Assembly: GCF_009363075.1 (NCBI RefSeq) | Contig: NZ_CP045293.1 | Location: forward strand, 4,154,001-4,218,000 | Length of the DNA stretch: 64,000 nucleotides | From: Paenibacillus guangzhouensis | GTDB taxonomy: Bacteria > Bacillota > Bacilli > Paenibacillales > Paenibacillaceae | Reading direction: 5' to 3' | In this document: one piece after another, positions 40,967 to 49,173 of the stretch | How the letters are laid out: each line of letters starts with the position of its first letter | Position numbering within the stretch: position 1 is the first letter of the stretch | Notes under the pieces: model-generated | Database searches by the model: none | What the model was told of the DNA's origin: nothing | What the model saw: the letters and a program-made list of their open reading frames with translations, nothing else | Position numbers and translations under genes: made by a program

Positions 40967-42810
40967 GTGTGCTTCACCCGATCCGACTCTTCGGCTTTCT
41001 TCGCCGAGTTCCAGCGGGACAAGGCGCCAACCAAATACCCGGTAATGCGGCGAATCCGTTCGATATCTGCTTCATCCTTGGCCCCGCAGGATGGACAAGC
41101 CTCGTGAATGATGCCCGAGTAACCGCATGGCTTACATCGGTCGACTGGGTGATTGATCGAGCCGTAGCCAATCCCTTCCCGATGCATCGTACGAACGAGC
41201 GCATCGATAGCCGCGGTATTGTGGCGCAGCGAACCATCGCATTCGACATACGTAATATGCCCGGCATTACATGCCGTATGGAACGGCGCTTCCTTACGGA
41301 TTTTATCGACTGCCTTCAATTTGTAATAGACCGGTACATGGAAGCTGTTCGTGTAATATGACCGATCAGTAATGCCTGACAGCTCGCCGAACCGTTCCCG
41401 ATCCTGCCCGACGAATTTCCCGGATAAACCTTCCGCAGGCGTCGCGAGTAAGGAATAGTTCAACTGATACTGCTCCATCGCTTGATCCATCTTCTCCCGC
41501 ATATAACGCACAATGCGAAGACCCAGCTCCCATGCTTCATCACTCTCTCCATGATGTTTTCCACAAAGCGCGACGAGCGCCTCCGCCAGCCCAATAAACC
41601 CTAGGCTAAGTGTGCCCTGCTTCAGCACTTGCTCCAGCGTATCGTCCATCTGAAGCTGCTCCCCGCCCCGCCAGACCCCTTGGGCGTACAAGAAACGGAA
41701 GTTCGCCGCTTTTTTCTTGCATTGATAGAGGTAGCGGTCATAGAGCTGCTCGACCCCGACTTGCATGACATCATCCAGTCGGCGCCAGAAATCTTCCATA
41801 TCCGTGCTGAGCAATGCAAGACGGACCAAATTCACCGTCGAGAACGAGAGATTCCCCCGGCCGATGCTGTTCTCCTCGCCATGGATGTTCCCCATCACCC
41901 GGGTGCGGCATCCCATATAAGCCACTTCGCTCTCCGGCGTTCCATTCAAATATTGTGCATTAAACGGCGCATCCAGGAAGCTAAAATTCGGGAACAATCG
42001 CTCGCTCGTCGTCTCTAGCGCCAACTGGTAGAGATCGTAGTTCGGGTCGCCTGGATTGAAATTAACGCCTTCTTTGACCTTGAATACTTGAATCGGGAAG
42101 ATCGGCGTCTCGCCATGTCCTAATCCTGATTTGGTTGCAAGCAGCAGGCTTCTTGTCAGCATACGCCCTTCTCTCGATACGTCCGTGCCGTAATTGACAG
42201 AAATGAACGGCACTTGTCCGCCCCCGCGTGAATGCATGCTGTTCGCATTATGGACGAAGGCTTCACAGGCTTGATACGTATCTCGCTCCGTCTCCAGCCA
42301 AGCTTGCTCTTCGCACTGTTCTATCGTAAAGGTTGTCGGATAACTCTGAATCCTTGCAAGATTCCGTTCATAAGTTCGCGTTATGTATGGCGCAAGATCA
42401 TAATCGAACATCGGATAGGCTTGTCCGCCATGCTGCATATTCTGATTCGACTGCAGGATGATCGAAGATAACGCCATGGCACTCTTAATATCCTGCGGCG
42501 ATCGCATATGACCATGCCCTGTATTAAAGCCAGCAGCTAATAACTGCCCCAGTGGAATCTGGCAGCAAGTCGTCGTTCCCGTCGCCATGAAATCTGCATC
42601 GTGGACATAGAGAAGATTCTCATCGACCATCGCACGTGCTTCATCCGATAATAAATGCTGCTTCATGTACCACTTACTGCTCTCCGAAGCAAGCTTTGCC
42701 ATCTGCCCCATCGGAGAGCGTCCGTCCATATTCGCATTCTCCTGTAGAATATCGCTATTCTCCTCCCCGAAAATGGCTTCAAAATGGTTATCTAAATGAT
42801 GTGATTTCAA
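40963..42810 (-). CDS. nrdD: Anaerobic ribonucleoside-triphosphate reductase, class III
   Basis: About 615 residues from a TTG at 42810, which follows AAGGGTGGAG; the frame is open 40 codons further, but that part has no similarity to NrdD and covers the probable leader. The protein starts near LTENANMDGRSPMGQMAKL-like sequence (QENANMDGRSPMGQMAKLASE), and carries the substrate-site cysteines, the finger loop, a zinc site (CKPC...CPSC) and the glycyl radical residue Gly563 in PCGYSG. There is no N-terminal ATP-cone, so it belongs to the shorter class III type without that allosteric domain. It makes dNTPs under anoxia and is activated by NrdG. Confidence 0.93.
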   Translation of the reverse strand: MKSHHLDNHFEAIFGEENSDILQENANMDGRSPMGQMAKLASESSKWYMKQHLLSDEARAMVDENLLYVHDADFMATGTTTCCQIPLGQLLAAGFNTGHGHMRSPQDIKSAMALSSIILQSNQNMQHGGQAYPMFDYDLAPYITRTYERNLARIQSYPTTFTIEQCEEQAWLETERDTYQACEAFVHNANSMHSRGGGQVPFISVNYGTDVSREGRMLTRSLLLATKSGLGHGETPIFPIQVFKVKEGVNFNPGDPNYDLYQLALETTSERLFPNFSFLDAPFNAQYLNGTPESEVAYMGCRTRVMGNIHGEENSIGRGNLSFSTVNLVRLALLSTDMEDFWRRLDDVMQVGVEQLYDRYLYQCKKKAANFRFLYAQGVWRGGEQLQMDDTLEQVLKQGTLSLGFIGLAEALVALCGKHHGESDEAWELGLRIVRYMREKMDQAMEQYQLNYSLLATPAEGLSGKFVGQDRERFGELSGITDRSYYTNSFHVPVYYKLKAVDKIRKEAPFHTACNAGHITYVECDGSLRHNTAAIDALVRTMHREGIGYGSINHPVDRCKPCGYSGIIHEACPSCGAKDEADIERIRRITGYLVGALSRWNSAKKAEESDRVKHT

Positions 42811-42940
42811 CGGTCTCCACCCTTTCAATTCATCCTCTCCATCGCGCTTGGCATCGCCTAGGCGCACAACAAAAAGGAGCATTTCCACGCAACGATAACG
42901 AAGAGAGAATGCCCCTTTTCCGAATCGCAAACATCAATTA

Positions 42941-42988
42941 ATACAAGATATAGTTGATATTTACGGATTTTACTACGAGATATAGATT
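42941..42988 (-). promoter_or_regulatory. Two candidate NrdR boxes upstream of nrdDG
   Basis: ACAAGATATAGT (42943-42954) and ACGAGATATAGA (42975-42986) are near-identical and start exactly 32 bases apart. On the minus strand they read as CAACTATATCTTGTAT and ATCTATATCTCGTAGT, close to the NrdR consensus acaCTATATATaGtgt. The three-turn spacing is the usual one for NrdR box pairs. Confidence 0.65.
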
Positions 42989-43035
42989 TCCACTGTGATT
43001 ATTCGCACAAATTATGACCGCTCCAAGACGCAGAA

Positions 43036-43072
43036 AAGCGCCCTCGCCCGCTATTTCTAGGGCTGGGAGCGC
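43036..43072 (-). terminator. Probable terminator of the GH35 gene
   Basis: Minus strand: AGCG-CT-CCC-A-GCCC pairs imperfectly with GGGC-GA-GGG-CGCT around an eight-base loop, then TTTTCTGC, starting 17 bases after the stop at 43089. Confidence 0.5.
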
Positions 43073-43088
43073 TTCGTAAAATTTATTT

Positions 43089-44849
43089 TTAGTTGGATGC
43101 TAAAATAGGTTGATCTGTGAACTCAATCTCCGATTGTCCGGAAGGATGTAATTCGAGCACAACAATCTCATTATCGCCTTGGCGCAATAGCGGTGCAGGG
43201 ATATAAAGTGTCTGCTGAGGTCCGCGATTCCAATAGCGGCCAATATTGAAGCCGTTCACATAGACGACGCCCTTGCTCCACTCTTCCATCAGCAAGAATG
43301 TATCGGCTGGCGTGCCTTCAATGTTTAATATCGCACGGTTGAAGGTCGGCTCCTGCGGCAGCGAAGCTGTACCATAAGCAACGCCTTCCGCGTTATCCAA
43401 TTGCAAGCAGTATGTCGTCCAACCGAATAAGAATGCGTTACCGTGACGCACGCCTTCCGTAATGCCCTTACGATCCATCATGAACGGTCCGTAATTGATC
43501 CGTCCCATGTTTTCAAGGATGATACGCAGCTTCGCGCCGCCTGCCGGCACGGAGAAGGCTACTTTCTTCGAAGCATCCCAACGCTCGATCACGCCCATAT
43601 ATTGATCATCCAGGAAGACGATCGCACGGTCATGACAATCTTGGATCGTAAGCTCGCTCTCGCCGCGTGGCCCGGAGATGAATGTCTCATAGACGATAAA
43701 TCCGTCATTTTGGCCTAACGCTTCCATTGTCTCTGGCGCTGCGGTCTGGATCGGCGTCGAGATTCGGTTCAACTGCGCGAACAATCCGGCGGACTCTTGA
43801 ATCGCAACTTTACCGTAAGCCGCTTTTGCGATTGGCGCAGGCAATTCAAGCTCAGGAAGATCGACATATTTCCCGACAACTTCTCTGACTTTGAAATATT
43901 TGTCCGTCGGTTCGCCGGACTCATTCAGCGACACATCGTAATCGTAGCTCGTAATTGTCGGCTCATAACGGCTGTCATCACCGAAACAGTTTGCGCCGCT
44001 CATATAGCCGAAGTTCGTACCGCCATGGAACATATAGAAGTTCACGGATGCGCCGAGACTCATCATTTCATCAAAATTCGCAGCTGCATCATCAGCATCG
44101 CGCGTATGATGCTCCTCGCCCCAATGGTCGAACCATCCATTCCAATACTCCATGCACATGAGTGGTCCTTCCGGCTGATATTTACGAAGCGCATCGAACG
44201 CTTCCTTCGAACGAGAACCGAAGTTGACCGTCTCCAGCACCCCAGGAACCATTCCCCCTTGCAGCATGAAGTCCTCAGGACCGTCGGACGTGAACAACAG
44301 CACATCTATGCCGCGCTGAACCATCGACTGCTGAAGGTATACGAGATACGAGGTATCATTGCCATAGCTGCCGTACTCATTTTCGATTTGCATCGCAATG
44401 ATCGGTCCGCCGTTCGTAATCAGGAGCGGCTTCAAGATCGGAAGCAAGACATCATAGTATGCATCCACGTGCTCCAGGTATGGCTTATGATTGCAGCGGA
44501 TTTTCATGCCTGGATCTGCCAGCAGCCATGCCGGCAACCCGCCGAATTCCCATTCGGCACAAATATACGGACTTGGACGCACGATGACATGCAGCCCGAC
44601 TTCGCCTGCCGTACGGATAAACCCAGCAACATCCGCCATGCCTTCGAACTGGAATTGTCCCTTTTTGGGCTCATGGAAGTTCCAAGGGATATACGTCTCT
44701 ACGGTGTTGAAGCCGCAGGCTTTTAATTTAAGTAACCGATCGCGCCAATATTCCGGCACGACGCGGAAGTAGTGAATGGCTCCAGATATAAGGCGAATCG
44801 GCTCGCCGTTCAGCACGAAATCATCTTTTTTTACGATAAACTCTCCCAT
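43089..44849 (-). CDS. Beta-galactosidase, glycoside hydrolase family 35
   Basis: 586 residues, the compact bacterial GH35 size. Signature stretches are GAIHYFRVVPEYWRDRL, FNTVETYIPWNFHEP and GGPIIAMQIENEYGSYG, with the acid/base Glu at ~158; the nucleophile is Glu ~234 in MCMEYWNGWFDHWG. Two beta-rich domains follow, the last with GVVYVNGFNIGRYWNRGPQQTLYIPAPLL, typical of GH35. No signal peptide, so it acts inside the cell on imported beta-galactosides. Divergent from an AraC regulator (45017), its likely activator. Confidence 0.94.
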   Translation of the reverse strand: MGEFIVKKDDFVLNGEPIRLISGAIHYFRVVPEYWRDRLLKLKACGFNTVETYIPWNFHEPKKGQFQFEGMADVAGFIRTAGEVGLHVIVRPSPYICAEWEFGGLPAWLLADPGMKIRCNHKPYLEHVDAYYDVLLPILKPLLITNGGPIIAMQIENEYGSYGNDTSYLVYLQQSMVQRGIDVLLFTSDGPEDFMLQGGMVPGVLETVNFGSRSKEAFDALRKYQPEGPLMCMEYWNGWFDHWGEEHHTRDADDAAANFDEMMSLGASVNFYMFHGGTNFGYMSGANCFGDDSRYEPTITSYDYDVSLNESGEPTDKYFKVREVVGKYVDLPELELPAPIAKAAYGKVAIQESAGLFAQLNRISTPIQTAAPETMEALGQNDGFIVYETFISGPRGESELTIQDCHDRAIVFLDDQYMGVIERWDASKKVAFSVPAGGAKLRIILENMGRINYGPFMMDRKGITEGVRHGNAFLFGWTTYCLQLDNAEGVAYGTASLPQEPTFNRAILNIEGTPADTFLLMEEWSKGVVYVNGFNIGRYWNRGPQQTLYIPAPLLRQGDNEIVVLELHPSGQSEIEFTDQPILASN

Positions 44850-45016
44850 TATGCCACCTCAATCTATATGATAGTTAACGCATATCCTCATACTAAATGA
44901 AATCAAGCGTAACCCACATAGCCAAACCCGCCCATTATTTGACCTTTTTTTCTAGCAATCTTATACTTGGATTAGAAATTAATCTTGAATCGTCTTGCCC
45001 AAGGAGATGACGGGGT

Positions 45017-45913
45017 ATGGAACTCCATTTGCCGAACCTGACCAGCACCATGCAGATCATTGGCTGCCATTTCGGTACCAAACCGCCAGGGTGGCGCTAT
45101 GAACGGCATCATCATTTTTTATTCGAAATCTTGCACTGTATTGAAGGGTCCACGGTCCATTTAATTGGGGATCATGAGATAACGCTTCGCACCGGTGAAT
45201 GGATGCTTCTTAAGTCAGGTGTCGCCCACGAGATGATGAATTATTCAGACAGCATGTATCGTTATTTCAATATTCATTTCGATCTGGACGATCCGATGCT
45301 GCGCGCAGCACTCTGTCAATTCGATTATGTTATTCTCACCCCAGAGGAAATGGGCACGGATACCGGGCAGCAATTAACGATTGTGGAGCAGTCGATGGAG
45401 GCGCTGCAGACGACGAGTGACACGCTACGCGGTTCGATACAATTCCTTCATGTCCAAGCGTTTATCCTGGGTCTCATTGAGCGGTTCTCACGCAAAATTA
45501 TCGATCAGATGCCGCCTGCAGCCGATGTATCCGCATCTAGAGCGACGTCCTACACTGCAACAAGCAGTGAGACAGCCATTGCGCGAGAGATGGAGTACAT
45601 TCTGCGAACGGAGCAGCCTTATAAAGGGACGATCGGTGATATTGCATCCGGTCTTGGCCTCAGTCGAAGTCAATGCAGCAAAATTTTCACCAAAGTGTAC
45701 GGACAATCACCGCGCCAATATATTAGCCGGCTGATCTTGAACAAAGCGAAGCACCTGCTCGTCAATTCCAATCTGACGATTGAACAGATCGCCGAGGAAC
45801 TCGGCTTCGAATCGACAAGCCAATTCTCAAGACAATTCCGCAGATGGACGGGAACGGCACCATCCCATTTCAGGCCGCGTCTGCACAATTCCGTGACAGC
45901 CGCTACGCGATAA
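45017..45913 (+). CDS. AraC-family transcriptional regulator (probable GH35 regulator)
   Basis: 298 residues: an N-terminal cupin-like sensing domain (H-x-H pair in YERHHHFLFEILHCIEG; WMLLKSGVAHEM) and a C-terminal double helix-turn-helix (~190-290) with IGDIASGLGLSRSQCSKIFTKVYGQSPRQYISRLILNKAKHLL and IEQIAEELGFESTSQFSRQFRRWTGTAPSHFR. It is divergent from the GH35 gene with a 167-base shared region, so it most likely activates beta-galactoside use. Followed by a terminator. Confidence 0.92.
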   Translation: MELHLPNLTSTMQIIGCHFGTKPPGWRYERHHHFLFEILHCIEGSTVHLIGDHEITLRTGEWMLLKSGVAHEMMNYSDSMYRYFNIHFDLDDPMLRAALCQFDYVILTPEEMGTDTGQQLTIVEQSMEALQTTSDTLRGSIQFLHVQAFILGLIERFSRKIIDQMPPAADVSASRATSYTATSSETAIAREMEYILRTEQPYKGTIGDIASGLGLSRSQCSKIFTKVYGQSPRQYISRLILNKAKHLLVNSNLTIEQIAEELGFESTSQFSRQFRRWTGTAPSHFRPRLHNSVTAATR

Positions 45914-45926
45914 CAGCACACAAATA

Positions 45927-45960
45927 AGACGCCTACAACAAGGATACAGGCGTCTTTTCT
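45927..45960. terminator. Terminator between convergent AraC genes
   Basis: AAGACGCCT / AGGCGTCTT stem with a T-rich tail on the plus strand; sits between 45913 and the convergent gene ending at 45979. Confidence 0.75.
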
Positions 45961-45978
45961 TATGCATTGATGGAGATT

Positions 45979-46854
45979 TTAGTGCAGTCCGATGCGGCGC
46001 ACATGGGATGGGGAAACCCCTTTGTAAGCTTTAAATAATCGGCTGAAATAATAAATATCGTTGAACCCCGTCGCAAGCGCAATCTCCGAAATGCTCATGG
46101 ACGAATTGTGCAGCATATATTCGGAATTATTAATCCGGACATGATTGATGTAGTCCGAAATCGTCTTCCCGGTTAGCTCCTTGAACAGACGGCTGAAATG
46201 GAACCGACTCATATTGACTTGCTTCGCCAGATCATCCACCGTCATTTTCGATGCATAATGCTCTTCAATAAATTGCAGAATCGGATCGAACCGCTCTAGA
46301 TTTTTGATTCTCGTCTTATATTCATTTGCAGGCAGAACCCGTGCTACATATTTGCGCAGCAGGATCGTCAGCAGACGGTACAATTCCGATTTGACCGCGA
46401 GCTCATAGCCAAATTCCTGGCCGTCATACTCTTCGATCAGTTTTTTCAGACAGGCATTGACGTCGGCATCTTCCGAGATTTTATTCTGGAACGAGATCTG
46501 ATTCTGGGTAATAGGCGTAATGTACTTCGTCTCCACCGCATCCACGGACTGACTGTGCAGCAAAGAAGGGTCGGCGATTACGGTAAAATAGAACAAATTA
46601 TCCGATAGATTCACACCATGGTGCAAATCCGTACTATTCACGACAACCAAGTCCCCGCCCGATACATAGCTCGGCTCCGAATTGCATTCAATCATCGCTT
46701 CCCCCTCGACAATGACAAGGAATTCGATATGTTCATGCCAATGATGCGGAAAACAAGTCATGCCGTATTCCGTGAATCGCGTTCGATGAATTTTGAGCGG
46801 AAAATGCGGGTCAGGCATGTCCATATGCTCACGATGGGATTGCAGCTTTTCCAA
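45979..46854 (-). CDS. AraC-family transcriptional regulator (probable regulator of the dehydrogenase/isomerase cluster)
   Basis: 291 residues starting at a TTG (46854) preceded by GAGGTGAGG; an ATG ten codons later is the alternative. The cupin domain (YGMTCFPHHWHEHIEFLVIVEGEAMIE) is followed by the AraC DNA-binding domain (MTVDDLAKQVNMSRFHFSRLFKELTGKTISDYINHVRINNSEYML and ISEIALATGFNDIYYFSRLFKAYKGVSPSHVRR). It is divergent from the Gfo/Idh/MocA gene at 47162 with a 307-base gap, most of which is the repeat element at 46958. Confidence 0.9.
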   Translation of the reverse strand: MEKLQSHREHMDMPDPHFPLKIHRTRFTEYGMTCFPHHWHEHIEFLVIVEGEAMIECNSEPSYVSGGDLVVVNSTDLHHGVNLSDNLFYFTVIADPSLLHSQSVDAVETKYITPITQNQISFQNKISEDADVNACLKKLIEEYDGQEFGYELAVKSELYRLLTILLRKYVARVLPANEYKTRIKNLERFDPILQFIEEHYASKMTVDDLAKQVNMSRFHFSRLFKELTGKTISDYINHVRINNSEYMLHNSSMSISEIALATGFNDIYYFSRLFKAYKGVSPSHVRRIGLH

Positions 46855-46957
46855 TTGGCCTCACCTCAAATCGCACAATAATACAAAACATCAGCAATGC
46901 TTTTCATGGAGTTCCCTCCTCTAAATAATATAATACAGACATAAAGATTAATAGTTG

Positions 46958-47128
46958 AAGTTCAAAAAACGCCTTATGATCACGAGGAATGTCCAGGAAG
47001 ATTTTCGACGTCGAATCTTGCATTCAACCTCGAAATCCGATGCTCATTTAGGTTTCTCCTAAACTGCGCTTCTCTTTCTTCTGTTTCATCCAACCTTCTC
47101 GGTGCTAATAAGTCGACTTTTTGAACAC
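46958..47128 (-). repeat. Dispersed ~171-bp element with terminal inverted repeats, copy 2 (inverted)
   Basis: Bounded by GTTCAAAAAAC (46960-46970) and GACTTTTTGAAC (47115-47126). Its reverse complement aligns end to end with 12815-12986, with most differences in the terminal thirds and a strongly kept core. The internal palindromes TTTAGG-N5-CCTAAA and TTCGACGTCGAA are present. It lies between a divergent regulator and dehydrogenase, so it may carry or separate their promoters. Confidence 0.8.
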
Positions 47129-47161
47129 CTATTTATATTAAGAGAGGAGCAAGAAAATATT

Positions 47162-48220
47162 ATGTCTACAATTAAAATTGGTGTCATTGGCGCAGGTTCC
47201 ATCTCGGAGGCGCATTTTAATGCGTACAAAGGAAATAAAGAAGTTGAGATTTACGCGGTATGTGATTTGAATGAGCAAAGAGCGCAAGACAAAGCAAATA
47301 AATATGGTGCATCCAAAGTGTACACCGATTACCATGAGCTGCTCGCGAATCCGGAAATCGAAGCGGTAAGCATCTGTACGTGGAATAATTCCCATGCGGA
47401 GATTAGCGCGGCAGCAATTCGTGCAGGCAAGCATGTTCTCGTCGAGAAGCCTTTGTGTCGCACCGTTGAGGAAGCGCTTCAATTACAAGAAGTCGTTCGT
47501 TCGTCGAACAAAATCCTTCAAGTCGGCGTCGTTCGTCGTTATGATCCGAATGCGCAAATGCTTCGCAAATTCATTGACAATGGCGACATTGGCGAAATCT
47601 ATTATGCCAAAGCATCCAGCATTCGTCGTCTCGGCAACCCAGGCGGCTGGTTCTCGGATATTGAGCGTTCCGGCGGAGGACCACTGATCGATATCGGCGT
47701 ACACGTCATCGACTTGTGCTGGTACATGATGGGCAGACCGAAAGTAAAATCCGTCAGCGGCAACACGTACCGCAAGCTGGGGAACCGTTCGAACATTCAG
47801 AACCTTTCCTTCTACCAAGCGGCTGACTACGATGCTGAGAAAAATACAGTTGAAGATATGACGAACGCATTAATTCGTTTCGAGAATGGCGCATCCCTCC
47901 TCGTAGACGTGAGCTTCACGCTGCATGCAAGAAAAGATGAGGCGACTGTGAAATTGTTCGGTACAAAGGGCGGTCTCGAAATCGACCCTGAGATCTACAT
48001 TGCTACGGAGAAATATGACACGATCTTGAACATCAAACCTCAGACGGATGCAGCTAGCTTCGACTTCGGTCGCGCGTTCCAATCGGAGATCGATAACTTC
48101 ATCCGCTGCGTCAAAACAGGCGAAGAGCCAATCAGCCCTGTGGAAGATGGCGTAGAGATCATGAAAATTCTGCGCGGTATCTACGAATCCGCTGAAAAAG
48201 GCATCGAAATCCATTTTTAG
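47162..48220 (+). CDS. Gfo/Idh/MocA-family oxidoreductase
   Basis: 352 residues. The Rossmann domain opens with KIGVIGAGSISEAHFNAY (GxGxxS), and HVLVEKPLCRTVEEA carries the catalytic-domain Lys of the EKP motif. The second domain has GGPLIDIGVHVIDLCWYMMG, with the Asp/His pair typical of inositol and sugar dehydrogenases. It oxidises a polyol or sugar with NAD(P). The ATG at 47162 follows GAGAGGAG; a longer frame from 47102 would run into the repeat element. First of three same-strand genes. Confidence 0.92.
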   Translation: MSTIKIGVIGAGSISEAHFNAYKGNKEVEIYAVCDLNEQRAQDKANKYGASKVYTDYHELLANPEIEAVSICTWNNSHAEISAAAIRAGKHVLVEKPLCRTVEEALQLQEVVRSSNKILQVGVVRRYDPNAQMLRKFIDNGDIGEIYYAKASSIRRLGNPGGWFSDIERSGGGPLIDIGVHVIDLCWYMMGRPKVKSVSGNTYRKLGNRSNIQNLSFYQAADYDAEKNTVEDMTNALIRFENGASLLVDVSFTLHARKDEATVKLFGTKGGLEIDPEIYIATEKYDTILNIKPQTDAASFDFGRAFQSEIDNFIRCVKTGEEPISPVEDGVEIMKILRGIYESAEKGIEIHF

Positions 48221-48223
48221 AGG

Positions 48224-48247
48224 TAGTCAAAAAGTCAACATACTTAT
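48224..48247 (+). repeat. Lone end resembling the terminal repeat of the dispersed element
   Basis: GTCAAAAAGTCAACATACTT (48226 onward) matches the left terminal repeat of the element (GTTCAAAAAGTCGGCAT / GTTCAAAAAGTCGACTT) closely, with no second end nearby. Together with copy 2, it brackets the dehydrogenase gene. Confidence 0.4.
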
Positions 48248-48264
48248 AAAAGGAAGTGTACGAG

Positions 48265-49122
48265 ATGAAACTCGGATTAAGTTCATATAGTTTATATCAA
48301 GCCATGCAATCCGGTCAGCTGACCATGCTGCAAGCCATCGAATGGGCAGCAGATCACGGCGCGGAACACATTGAGATCGTTCCCCTCGGCTTCGATCTGA
48401 ACAAGAACCCAGAACTGATCGATGAGATCCGCCAGACGGCAGAAGCGAAAGGCATCGAGATCTCGAACTATGCGATCGGCGCGAACTTCATTACGGATGA
48501 CGAAGCTGCTTATGAAGCGGAGATTGCTCGTGTCATCAAAGAAGTCGATAACGCAGCTGCGCTCGGCGTGAAGCTGATGCGCCATGACGTGGCAAGCCGC
48601 AGCGACATTTCCATCAATAACTTCAACGCGGATCTGCCGAAGTTGGCTGACGCATGCCGCCGCATCGCGGATCATGCCGCGCAATACGGCATCACGACAA
48701 GCGTCGAGAACCATGGCTACTACATTCAGAACGCAGATCGCGTGCAAGCGCTCGTGCATGCCGTTGACCGTCCAAACTACCGCACGACGCTCGATATCGG
48801 AAACTTCATGTGCTCCGACGAAGACTCCGTTGTTGCAACGAAGAAGAACATCGGCATTGCTTCGATGGTTCATATTAAAGACTTCTATCTCCGTCCTGCG
48901 GGTCAAAATCCTGGCCGCGGCTGGTTCACGACGTCGTCCGGCAACTACCTGCGCGGTGCAATTGCGGGACACGGCGACATCAAGATGCGCGATGTACTTC
49001 GCGCTGTGAAGCAATCCGGCTATGACGGTTACCTCTCGCTTGAATTCGAAGGAATGGAAGAATGCCGCCAGGCTTCGGAGATTGGCCTTGAGAACATCCG
49101 TCGCATTTGGGATGAAGTATAA
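48265..49122 (+). CDS. Sugar isomerase/epimerase or lyase, TIM-barrel (AP-endonuclease-2 fold) A
   Basis: 285 residues from the ATG at 48265, which follows AAGGAAG. Conserved barrel strands include GAEHIEIVPLGFDL, a glutamate in TTSVENHGYYIQ, LDIGNFMC with its metal-binding Asp, MVHIKDFYLRP and LSLEFEGMEECRQA with its late Glu. These are the metal ligands expected in the xylose-isomerase-like superfamily. It probably acts on the product of the adjacent dehydrogenase. 44 bases separate the two genes. Confidence 0.87.
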   Translation: MKLGLSSYSLYQAMQSGQLTMLQAIEWAADHGAEHIEIVPLGFDLNKNPELIDEIRQTAEAKGIEISNYAIGANFITDDEAAYEAEIARVIKEVDNAAALGVKLMRHDVASRSDISINNFNADLPKLADACRRIADHAAQYGITTSVENHGYYIQNADRVQALVHAVDRPNYRTTLDIGNFMCSDEDSVVATKKNIGIASMVHIKDFYLRPAGQNPGRGWFTTSSGNYLRGAIAGHGDIKMRDVLRAVKQSGYDGYLSLEFEGMEECRQASEIGLENIRRIWDEV

Positions 49123-49173
49123 ATCATAGTAACTATCGTTTGCCTTATGATGTAGTGAAAAGGAGAGATCAAT

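Noticed and set aside
43797-44726. 309-codon open frame on the plus strand
   Set aside because: Antisense to the GH35 gene, with its catalytic residues in the other strand; no ribosome site and no recognisable fold.
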